From: Thermodesulfobacteriaceae bacterium
GTDB taxonomy: Bacteria; Desulfobacterota; Thermodesulfobacteria; Thermodesulfobacteriales; Thermodesulfobacteriaceae
Length of the DNA stretch: 9,506 nucleotides
Direction: 5' to 3'
NCBI GenBank assembly: GCA_015494725.1
Contig: WGAR01000053.1
Span: 1 to 9,506 of the forward strand
Shown: piece after piece, positions 1 through 7,298 of the stretch
Numbering within the stretch: position 1 is the stretch's first letter
How the letters are laid out: every line of letters begins with the position of its first letter
Notes under the pieces: generated by a model
What the model was told of the DNA's origin: nothing
The model's input: the letters and a program-made list of their open reading frames with translations, nothing else
Database searches by the model: none
Translations under genes and position numbers: made by a program

Positions 1-2108
1 ATCTTGAGGGGATTATACACGCTCTGGATGGCCGGATCCCTTTCCAGGAGTCTCTCCACCCGCTGGGCCAGCCGGGTGAGGGTTTTAAGATCCGGCCCGT
101 AAAGGGTCACCCCGAAGAGGGCCGGAAGCCCGGAAAGACTCTCGTCCATCTTCTCCTGGGTGGGTTGATGATAGAGGAAGATCACCCCGGGGATGCGTCC
201 GTAGGCCCGGCGCAATCGGTTCAGAATACGGGAGAGGCTTTCCCGACGCTCCCGGCGGGGCTTGAGTTTGATCAGGAGTTCCCCGCGGTTGACCCCTTCT
301 ATGCGACTGCTCAGGACCGGGGAACCGGCCCGGCGATAGACGCAGCTTACATCCGGGATCTCAAGAGCCAGACGGGCCAGGGTTTCCCCCAGGCGGTTGC
401 TCTCCTGAAGGGAGGTCCCCTGCGGAAGTACATACTCGATAAGCAGAGTCCCTTCGTCCACCGGAGGAAGCCAGCGCACCGGACTCCGGAAGAGGGCCCA
501 TCCTCCGAGGAGGATCCCCAGCAGGAAGATTCCGAGCATCCGTCCGGGATGCCGGAAACCGTAATCAAGGGCCCGGGAAAGAAAGCTGTTCAGGGACGAA
601 AGGAGGAAATGGGCCGGGGGAGATTTTCCACGCCTTCGGGGAAGGCGCCAGGCCAGCAGGGCCGGTACCAGGGAAAGGGAAAGTACCAGCGAGACCAGAA
701 GGGCCAGGCTGATGGTGAGCCCGAAGGGCCGGAGGAAAAGTCCTATAAGCCCTCCGACCAGGGCCAGGGGGAAGAAGGCCGCCACGGTGGTGAAGGTGCC
801 TGCGGCATCCGGGGCAGCGATCTCCAGAGCCCCTTCCAGGGCGGCCTTGGGAGGACCTTTCCCGCTTTCCCGATGGCGGAGTATGTTCTCGGTAACCACG
901 ATGGCGTCATCCACAAGCATCCCCACCGCCAGGGCCAGGGCGGAGAAGGTGATCACATTCAGGGAAAGACCCAGCATCTTAAGGAAGACCAGGGTGGCAA
1001 GCAGGGTCAGGGGGATGGTGAGGGCCACGATCAGGGTGGGGATAACCTCCCCGGTAAAGAGATAGAGCACCGCCACCGCCAGGGCCGCTCCGGAAAAGAG
1101 GTCTCCCAGGATGGTCTGGCGGGCCTCGCGGATGATCTCCGCCTGATCGTAGAACTTTTCCAGATGAACCCCCGGGGGCAAAAAGGGTCGGAATTCCTTA
1201 AGGGCCCTATCTACCTCCCGGACCACGGTGGGGGTGCTGGCTCCGGGTTGTTTGCGCACGAAAAAGGCCACCGCCGGATGGCCGTTTCCCCGGATGAGGT
1301 AATGCCTGGGAGCCACTCCCTGCGAGATACGGGCCACCGCGGTGAGGGGGACCCTTTCCCCGTCCACGCCCCGGAGATAGATATTCCGGAGGTCGGCCAG
1401 GGTCCGGAAACGGCTCTCTCCGCGGATTACATATTCCCGTCCGCCCCGGGTGAGAAATCCGGCCACGGTTCCGGATTGATATTCCCGCAGGAGGCGCGCG
1501 AGATCGAGCAACCCCAGGCCCAGCCGGGTCAACCTGTGGGGATCCACCCGGAGGATGAAGGCCGGTTCGTCCCCTCCCAGGACCTCCACGCCGGAAACCC
1601 CGGGCACCCTCATGAGACGCCCGGTGATGTCCAGCCGAACCAGCCGGCGAAGGGTTACCAGATCCCGCGGGCCGTAAACCACATATCCCGCCACCTCCTG
1701 CAGGGTGGTTCCCAGGTTTTCCAGCCGGGGCGTCACCCCCGGCGGAAGGAATCCCGCGGCCCGGGCCAGGCGGGCCTGCACCATCCCTCTCGCCTGCTCC
1801 ACCGTAAGGCCCGGAGCGAATTCCACGGTGATCCGGGATACCCCCTGGATGGAAACCGAGGCCAGACGTTTGAGCCCCGGAAGCCCGCGCAATTCGTTTT
1901 CCAGGGGACGGGTAAGGAGGAGCTCCACATCTTCCGGCGAGGCCCCGGGATAGTGGGTGATGATATTGACCACCGGAAGGTTGAGCCCGGGGAAGAGATC
2001 CACCGGAAGGTGGAGGAGGGAATAGATCCCGGTAAAGACTATGCCCACCGCGGCCAGCACCACCAGCCGGGGATTCCGGATTAAATGGTCCAGTAGATCC
2101 GCAAGCAT
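1..2108 (-). CDS. RND efflux permease 2, N-terminal 702 residues (3' end beyond the left edge)
   Basis: An open reading frame from ATG at 2108 runs to the window edge without a stop, giving 702 complete codons of a protein expected near 1000-1050 residues. TM1 is at about 14-32, then LPVDLFPGLNLPVV (34-46) and HYPGASPEDVE (51-59), phrases characteristic of CusA/CzcA-like RND pumps. The next landmarks are FYDQAEIIREA before TM2, TM4 with VGMLVDDAIVVTENI (acidic pair D400-D401), TM5-TM6, a seventh TM near 523-541, and PPVDEGTLLIEY (548-559). The visible C-terminal part includes QPTQEKMDESLSGLP and VTLYGPDLKTLTRLA, as in the PC1 porter region of this group. TM8-TM12 are missing from the window, so its TM10 relay residue is unknown. 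It follows the second MFP by 5 bp (GAGGAAC before ATG), so the two are almost certainly coupled. It is clearly diverged from RND-1, so this is not a recent tandem duplication. Confidence 0.94.
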   Translation of the reverse strand, partial: MLADLLDHLIRNPRLVVLAAVGIVFTGIYSLLHLPVDLFPGLNLPVVNIITHYPGASPEDVELLLTRPLENELRGLPGLKRLASVSIQGVSRITVEFAPGLTVEQARGMVQARLARAAGFLPPGVTPRLENLGTTLQEVAGYVVYGPRDLVTLRRLVRLDITGRLMRVPGVSGVEVLGGDEPAFILRVDPHRLTRLGLGLLDLARLLREYQSGTVAGFLTRGGREYVIRGESRFRTLADLRNIYLRGVDGERVPLTAVARISQGVAPRHYLIRGNGHPAVAFFVRKQPGASTPTVVREVDRALKEFRPFLPPGVHLEKFYDQAEIIREARQTILGDLFSGAALAVAVLYLFTGEVIPTLIVALTIPLTLLATLVFLKMLGLSLNVITFSALALAVGMLVDDAIVVTENILRHRESGKGPPKAALEGALEIAAPDAAGTFTTVAAFFPLALVGGLIGLFLRPFGLTISLALLVSLVLSLSLVPALLAWRLPRRRGKSPPAHFLLSSLNSFLSRALDYGFRHPGRMLGIFLLGILLGGWALFRSPVRWLPPVDEGTLLIEYVLPQGTSLQESNRLGETLARLALEIPDVSCVYRRAGSPVLSSRIEGVNRGELLIKLKPRRERRESLSRILNRLRRAYGRIPGVIFLYHQPTQEKMDESLSGLPALFGVTLYGPDLKTLTRLAQRVERLLERDPAIQSVYNPLK

Positions 2109-2113
2109 GTTCC

Positions 2114-3160
2114 TCAGTCCGGAAGATGGTAGGTGCGGGGGAAGTCCCGGTAAAACAGTTCGTAGGCCCCCTGCACCACCACTTTTTCGTGGGGTTTGAG
2201 GCCGGAAAGGACCTCCACCCAGTTTCCCTGGACCAGTCCCAGGCGAAGGGCCCTGCGCACGTAACCTTTCGGGGTCTTGACGAAGACCCAGGGTTTCTCG
2301 TTCCGATCGTAGATTATGGCCTGGCGGGGAAGGGCCAGGGCCTTACGATGTTCGGCCAGGATTATCCGTCCCTTCACCGTCTCGCCGGGGGCGAGATACC
2401 GGGAGAGTTCCGGGCCTTCCAGGAAGACGATCCGCCCCCCGGCCGGGGTTTCCTCCGGGGCCACCCGGGTTACCCGGGCCGGAAGCACACGGTCCGGAAG
2501 GAGGATGCGGGCGGGTTTCCCGGAAAGCCGGAAACCCGGAGGAGGAAAGACCAGGGCCCGGATCCATACCCTTTCCGGATCCACGATCGCGGCCAGCACG
2601 GTCCCCTTTTCCACCCATTGTCCCACCGAGACCCTGCGCCGGGTAAAGACTCCGGCGATGGGGGCCCGGATGCGCAGATAGGATTCGAACAGGCGGAGCG
2701 TATTTTGGCGGGCGGAAAGCTCGCTCTTTAACCTGCCGAGGTGTTCCTCGGCGGAAAGGACCTCGGAGTAAGGGATCAGATGCGCGGAAAAACTTTTTTT
2801 CTTGAGCTTAAGGGCCTTTTCGGCCAGAAGGACCCTTCGTTGCAGGATCCTTATCTCCGTCCGCAGGCTGACGAGCCTTCTTTGCACCTCCGGCCCACCC
2901 AGGACGAAGAGGACCTCCCCGGCCTTAACCCGGCTCTCATCGGGAACGCCTATCGAGACGATCCGACCCGGCGTGAGCGCCGTTATCCTTACGCTTCTTC
3001 GGGATAACACCTCCCCCGCAAAAGGGACGGTGCGATAGAAGTCCCTTCGCACCGGGGTAGAAACTTTGATGAGAGACGGTTCGACCTTGGTCGCTTTTAC
3101 GAATTTGATCAAAGATATAATCAGAAAAAATACGCAAGCGACCGAAAAGATAGTCCTCAT
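2114..3160 (-). CDS. RND efflux periplasmic adaptor (membrane-fusion protein 2)
   Basis: A second adaptor, 348 residues, clearly the same fold as the first but diverged in sequence. Residues 3-22 (TIFSVACVFFLIISLIKFVK) are a signal anchor. The lipoyl halves are near 48-90 (AGEVLSRRSVRITALTPGRI..VKAGEVLFVLGGPE) and 162-195 (LRIRAPIAGVFTRRRVSVGQ..EKGTVLAAIVD); the 'RAP-x-x-G' turn is typical. The intervening hairpin (91-160) is Arg/Lys-rich. The barrel spans about 196-272 and the membrane-proximal domain about 273-340 (LPRQAIIYDRNEKPWVFVKT). It ends with VVVQGAYELFYRDFPRTYHL, the C-terminal pattern common in adaptors paired with CusA/CzcA-like pumps. It starts 8 bp after the TAG of RND-1, with only a weak purine-rich ribosome site, and stops 5 bp before RND-2, its probable partner. 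The first 30-35 codons are AT-rich, whereas the rest is very GC-rich. Confidence 0.92.
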   Translation of the reverse strand: MRTIFSVACVFFLIISLIKFVKATKVEPSLIKVSTPVRRDFYRTVPFAGEVLSRRSVRITALTPGRIVSIGVPDESRVKAGEVLFVLGGPEVQRRLVSLRTEIRILQRRVLLAEKALKLKKKSFSAHLIPYSEVLSAEEHLGRLKSELSARQNTLRLFESYLRIRAPIAGVFTRRRVSVGQWVEKGTVLAAIVDPERVWIRALVFPPPGFRLSGKPARILLPDRVLPARVTRVAPEETPAGGRIVFLEGPELSRYLAPGETVKGRIILAEHRKALALPRQAIIYDRNEKPWVFVKTPKGYVRRALRLGLVQGNWVEVLSGLKPHEKVVVQGAYELFYRDFPRTYHLPD

Positions 3161-3168
3161 TTTCTTAA

Positions 3169-6100
3169 CTATTCTCTTTTAATAAGCGCCAATAAGGCCG
3201 GCAAAACCACGAGAACCAGCGGCAATTGAAGACAGAGACCAGAAATTATGGCGATGGCCAGGGGCTTCAGCATAGCTGCTCCCTGACCAATTCCGAGAGC
3301 CAGGGGCATAAGGGCCAAAATGGCAGCCACCGTGGTCATGGCCACTGCCCGCAGGCGATTTCTCCCGGCAAGGATCAAGGCCATTTTATACGGTACATGG
3401 CGCGGAAGCAAACGGTATTCGGAGAGATAGAAAATAGCTGTTTCGGTAACAATGCCCACGATCATGGTAAGCCCCATCATGGAGGAGATATTGATCTCGG
3501 TATGGGTAATCCAGAGACCTACAAAGACTCCCGCCAGAGACAAAAGGGTGGTTGCCATTACGGCGATAGCCATCCGGAAACTTTCATAGAGAAATAGGAG
3601 AAGCAGAAAGACCAGAAGCACCGCGGACACGAAAACGGCCAAAAGCCCGGCAAAGGCAATTTGTTGTTGACGGTAAAGCCCCCCGAGTTCATAATAGACC
3701 CCTTTGGGAATGAGTCCCGGACGACTAAGCACCCTCTTTACATCCCGGATGACCGATCCCATATCCCGACCGCTGATACGTCCGGTAACGGCCACCATCC
3801 TCTTTAGGTCTTCGTGCATTATCTGGGGTTGACCGGTGAGCACCTCCACCCTGGCGATACGCCTCAAAGGGAAGAGATGGCCATCGGGAGCCCGCAGGCG
3901 GAGGGCCTCGACCTTGGAGGCGGTATCTCTGAGATGGCTTGGGATCCAGACTCGAACTCCCACCATTTTGGGAGTCTTTTGGATCTGGGTGGTGACTGCG
4001 CCACCAAGGTAATAAGAGAGCATTCTGGTTACCCATTCGGGATCCACCCCTTCAAGGGCCGCTCGATCCCGGTCAACATGGATGACCAGAGCGTCGCCGG
4101 CAAGGACGATCCCATCTCTTACATCCACCACCCCGGAGATCTTTCTTATTTCTTCGGCTACTTTGGGAGCCAGTTTCCGCAAGAGAGTACCGTTATCGGA
4201 GAAAAGCTTTATCTCTATGGGCTGCGGGACAGCCGTAAGATCTCCTATGAGATCTTCCATCAACTGGGCCATCTCTATCTCAAGCCCTGGGACCCTGCGC
4301 TCGATGCGGCCTCTTATGTCCTCCATCACAGCCTCGATATCCCTCCGGGGTGGGGGCTTCAACCGGACGAAGAAATCGCCCTCGTTGGCCTCAGTAATAT
4401 GGCCCCCCAGAGAGAGTCCGGTCCTCCGGGAATAGGTCTCTACGTCTGGCGTCTCTTGCAATATCATCTCGACCTGACGCAGGAGACGATCCGTTTCGGT
4501 AAGGGAGGTCCCAGAAGGAGCTCGATAATCGAGTACAAACCCTCCCTCATCCATTTTAGGCATGAAGCCAGAGCCTAACCGATGATAAGCTATCCAGCTG
4601 ATACCCACCAAAATCAAAAGTACTGGAATAATGAGCCAGGGTCGAGCCATAATTCTCTTCATGAAACTCTCATATCTTTCATAGAACCGGGAAGCCCATC
4701 TCCCGGGCCTTTCCTTTTCGGCGTCTTTCTGGGTAAGCAGATGATTTGCCAGGATAGGAACCCCCAACCAGGCCACAAAAAAGGAGATCAGAAGGCTTGC
4801 GGCCATGGTAAGAGAGAGGGCCTTAAAAAAGGCCCCGGTTACCCCAGAGAGAAAGGCCAGGGGAGCAAAAATGATGGTCGTCGAGGCCGAGGAGCCGGCA
4901 AGCGGCCTAGAAAGCTCCCGAACAGCTGTGGCGATCCCAAGCTGCTGATTGGCCAGTTCTCCAAGCCTTCTTACGATATGTTCCTCCATGACGATCATGT
5001 CGTCGATGATGAGACCCACGGCCGCGGCCAGGCCTCCAAGGGTCATGATGTTGAAGCTCATGTGGAGGACGTAGAGGAGGATGATGGTAGCTGCGAGGAC
5101 ACTCGGAACCAAGACGGCGGCAATAAAAGTCATCTTGAGGTTCCGCAAAAACAGCCAAAGAACCAGGGCGGCAAAAAGGAGGCCTATAAGCACCGCATCC
5201 CTTACGCTCCCGGCCGCCGAGAGGATGAGCTCGCTCTGGTCATACCACTTGACAATCTTGATTCCTAGGGGAAGATGTTTGCGAAACTCAGCCAGCTTTT
5301 TCTTGACCTCCTTAGCTATCTCAACGGTATTACCCCGAGGTTGTTGATAAATTAGGAGGAGTACGGCATCGTGGCCGTCGGCTGTGACCCTGATCCATTG
5401 AGGAGCGGTACCTCGGCGCACAGTAGCAATATCGTCCAGACGAACAAGTCCATTCTTGCCGGCCCGGATGATGGTCTCTTTGATTTCTTTCAGGCTCTGA
5501 AAGCGGGTGTCCGAGATGACTAGATAGAGTTTATAGTGGTCTTCCAAACGTCCTACGGCCTTGATGACATTGGCCGCTGAAAGGGCCCTGGCAACATCGT
5601 CTATCGAAAGCCCCAAGGCATCCAGCTTGGCCGGATCGATCATGACCTCGTATTCTTCCTCCGCCCCTCCTTGGACTCCAACCTTGGCCACCCCTTTAAC
5701 GGTGGAAAGCAGAGGCCGTAACTGGTAAAGGGCTAGATCCCTCAGTTCAACCAGAGAATGGGTGTCAGAGGTGAGACTATAGGCCAAAACTGGAAAGACG
5801 GTGGGGTCCATGCGCCTTACGGTGAAAGAAGTTCCCCGGGGGAGGCGGGGAAGGACCTGGTTTATGGCCGATTCTACCTGAAGCATGGCCGCCACCATGT
5901 CTTCTCCCCAATCGAAGTTGATGGAGATATCGGCGCTGCCTCGGCTGGTAGTTGAACGGATGCTTCGTACTCCAGGAACAGACCTGATGGCCTCCTCCAC
6001 CGGGAGGGTCACCTCAATGGCCATGCGTTCCGCGGGTCGGTCACCGGCCTCTAGTTTCACCTCCACGCGGGGAAAATCCACGTGGGGGAAGAGGGCCACC

Positions 6101-6198
6101 GGGAGTCTAAAACTGGCAGCCAGTCCTCCTAGAGCCAATATAGCAATCAAAAAGAGAATCGAACGGCGGTGGCTTTGTATCCACTCAACCACATTCAC
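3169..6198 (-). CDS. RND efflux permease 1, complete (CusA/CzcA-to-HAE related group)
   Basis: A complete 1009-residue inner-membrane pump of the RND superfamily, with the usual two-fold 12-TM layout. It exports substrate using proton entry. TM1 is at about 13-31, followed by the LPVALFPHVDFP motif. A first periplasmic porter region ends near 330, and TM2-TM6 span about 333-487. TM4 carries VGLIIDDMIVMEEHI with the acidic pair D399-D400. TM7 is near 519-538, then FMPKMDEGGFVLDY (545-558), a porter-region landmark, and the second periplasmic half runs to about 845. TM8-TM12 close the protein, with the TM11 phrase LALMPLALGIGQGA. TM10 reads GIVTETAIFYLSEY, so E919 stands where AcrB has its relay Lys. 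The start is GTG at 6198 in a GTGA overlap with the MFP stop, with GGAG (6207-6210) 8 bases upstream. The substrate is not deducible: the TM4 acidic pair is HAE-like, while overall phrases match proteins usually labelled CusA/CzcA. Confidence 0.95.
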   Translation of the reverse strand: MNVVEWIQSHRRSILFLIAILALGGLAASFRLPVALFPHVDFPRVEVKLEAGDRPAERMAIEVTLPVEEAIRSVPGVRSIRSTTSRGSADISINFDWGEDMVAAMLQVESAINQVLPRLPRGTSFTVRRMDPTVFPVLAYSLTSDTHSLVELRDLALYQLRPLLSTVKGVAKVGVQGGAEEEYEVMIDPAKLDALGLSIDDVARALSAANVIKAVGRLEDHYKLYLVISDTRFQSLKEIKETIIRAGKNGLVRLDDIATVRRGTAPQWIRVTADGHDAVLLLIYQQPRGNTVEIAKEVKKKLAEFRKHLPLGIKIVKWYDQSELILSAAGSVRDAVLIGLLFAALVLWLFLRNLKMTFIAAVLVPSVLAATIILLYVLHMSFNIMTLGGLAAAVGLIIDDMIVMEEHIVRRLGELANQQLGIATAVRELSRPLAGSSASTTIIFAPLAFLSGVTGAFFKALSLTMAASLLISFFVAWLGVPILANHLLTQKDAEKERPGRWASRFYERYESFMKRIMARPWLIIPVLLILVGISWIAYHRLGSGFMPKMDEGGFVLDYRAPSGTSLTETDRLLRQVEMILQETPDVETYSRRTGLSLGGHITEANEGDFFVRLKPPPRRDIEAVMEDIRGRIERRVPGLEIEMAQLMEDLIGDLTAVPQPIEIKLFSDNGTLLRKLAPKVAEEIRKISGVVDVRDGIVLAGDALVIHVDRDRAALEGVDPEWVTRMLSYYLGGAVTTQIQKTPKMVGVRVWIPSHLRDTASKVEALRLRAPDGHLFPLRRIARVEVLTGQPQIMHEDLKRMVAVTGRISGRDMGSVIRDVKRVLSRPGLIPKGVYYELGGLYRQQQIAFAGLLAVFVSAVLLVFLLLLFLYESFRMAIAVMATTLLSLAGVFVGLWITHTEINISSMMGLTMIVGIVTETAIFYLSEYRLLPRHVPYKMALILAGRNRLRAVAMTTVAAILALMPLALGIGQGAAMLKPLAIAIISGLCLQLPLVLVVLPALLALIKRE

Positions 6199-7298
6199 TC
6201 TATTTTCTCCGTCCGAACGGCTATTCCGTCTTCAAGTTCATAGTTCCCAAGGATGACCACCAAATCTCCGGGATGGAGATCCTGGCTGATAACCTCCACC
6301 TGAGATTCGGTTTCCAGACCTATCTTGACCGTGTGTTTCCGGGCTCGACCATCCTTGATGGTAAAAAGGACATAATGATCTCCTTCTGGAAGAACCGCAG
6401 AACGAGGAACAAGGAGAGCTTCTTTAGCAGCAACGATTATCTCGCCCCGGACATACTCATTAAGAAGTAGGTCTTTGTGAGAGACAGGGACTACAAAGAC
6501 GTTCACCAGCCGAGTTGAAGGATTCACCGAGCGGGAGACGGCCCGGATAATGCCTTCTATGGCAGACTTAGCCGGTCTGTTAACCGGGAAGAGTCTTACT
6601 TTTTCTCCGGGTTTCAGGCGAGAAACATCCTCTGGTTCGACTCCTAGTCTGACTTCAAGGGCCCCTCCGGTTACGATCTCTAGCAAAGGGCCTCCTGCCG
6701 GGACGATGGCTCCTTCCTGAACATAAACCTTGCCGACGATCCCGTCTTGCGAGGCCTTGAGGGTCTTGGTCTTTCCGAGTCCCCTCTTCTTGAGACTTTC
6801 AAGCCTAAGTCTGGCCTCCTGAAAGGCCTGTTCCGCCTGAAGCAGTTCCTGATTGGTGGCCAATTTAAGAGCCTTTTTCTTTTTGACCTGAGTTAGTTTC
6901 TTTTTGGCCATCTTGTAGGCCGTTTGGGCCACCTCAAGCTTCAAAAGGCTATCTGGACTTGGAGCGAGCTCAAGCAAGGGGGTTCCGGGGCTAATCTCTT
7001 CGCCTTCACTCACAAAAATATGCCTTACCTGGCTTTCAAAGGGTATCGAGATAATCTCCACCGCTCCTGGAGCGGGGATGACCGTTCCGTAAGCTACTTC
7101 AGTCTCGAAGATCTTTCCCTTTCTTACTCGAGCAACCTTTACGGCGACCGTCTTTTTAAAAAATGTTTGGGGATAGCGGTTATCGTTTTTAGAACCCGGA
7201 GAGGAGTAACCGGTTAAATGCCAGAAGATGGCCCCTATAAGAGGGACCAGGATTAGGATAGCTAACCTTTTTTTGTTTATCCCGAATCTATCTTTCAT
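6195..7298 (-). CDS. RND efflux periplasmic adaptor (membrane-fusion protein 1, HlyD/CusB type)
   Basis: A 367-residue adaptor that bridges the inner-membrane RND pump and the outer-membrane channel. Residues 11-29 are an inner-membrane anchor (RLAILILVPLIGAIFWHL). The two halves of the biotinyl-lipoyl domain are near 74-113 (VAYGTVIPAPGAVEI..VSEGEEISPGTPLLEL) and 179-212 (TLKASQDGIVGKVYVQEGAI..GGPLLEI). Between them is an alpha-hairpin, about 114-178, that is unusually Lys-rich at 129-146. A beta-barrel (213-290) and membrane-proximal domain (LLVPRSAVLPEGDHYVLF, then DGRARKHTVKIGLE) complete the fold, ending in LHPGDLVVILGNYELEDG. A Shine-Dalgarno (AAGGAG) lies inside the end of the channel gene, with the start codon directly after that gene's TAA. 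The 3' end overlaps the RND-1 start by 4 bp, which supports translational coupling and a functional pair. It lacks an evident Met/His-rich N-terminal metal site of the CusB kind. Confidence 0.93.
   Translation of the reverse strand: MKDRFGINKKRLAILILVPLIGAIFWHLTGYSSPGSKNDNRYPQTFFKKTVAVKVARVRKGKIFETEVAYGTVIPAPGAVEIISIPFESQVRHIFVSEGEEISPGTPLLELAPSPDSLLKLEVAQTAYKMAKKKLTQVKKKKALKLATNQELLQAEQAFQEARLRLESLKKRGLGKTKTLKASQDGIVGKVYVQEGAIVPAGGPLLEIVTGGALEVRLGVEPEDVSRLKPGEKVRLFPVNRPAKSAIEGIIRAVSRSVNPSTRLVNVFVVPVSHKDLLLNEYVRGEIIVAAKEALLVPRSAVLPEGDHYVLFTIKDGRARKHTVKIGLETESQVEVISQDLHPGDLVVILGNYELEDGIAVRTEKIE
6207..6210 (-). promoter_or_regulatory. GGAG ribosome binding site deciding the GTG start of RND-1
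   Basis: GGAG lies 8 bases before GTG at 6198, inside the last codons of the upstream MFP gene. It supports the GTG start and the 4-bp GTGA overlap. An ATG four bases further on (6194) is out of frame, so it cannot be the start. Confidence 0.6.

Noticed and set aside
640..1090. Recurrent agggccagg-like units
   Set aside because: They are Ala/Leu-rich transmembrane codons (GCC CTG GCC) read from the opposite strand. There is no regular period, so this is not a tandem or CRISPR-type repeat.
1971..2013. Short direct repeat ccaccggaagg in two copies
   Set aside because: It encodes the two LPV motifs of the conserved LPVDLFPGLNLPVV segment of RND-2, so protein sequence and codon bias explain it.
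165..2084. A 639-codon open frame on the plus strand, rich in Gly, Gln, Pro and His
   Set aside because: It is the exact antisense of RND-2, which reads cleanly as a conserved RND pump on the minus strand. The plus-strand translation is low-complexity, without motifs or membrane segments, as expected from GC-rich antisense DNA lacking stops.
3814..5268. Two long plus-strand frames (254 and 228 codons) opposite RND-1
   Set aside because: They lie antisense to strongly conserved RND porter and TM regions, have no recognisable domains, and carry no convincing ribosome sites.
2114..7298. Possible recent duplication of an MFP-RND pair
   Set aside because: The two adaptors and the two permeases share fold and motif order but differ in length, composition and most residues, so they are ancient paralogues or independent acquisitions.
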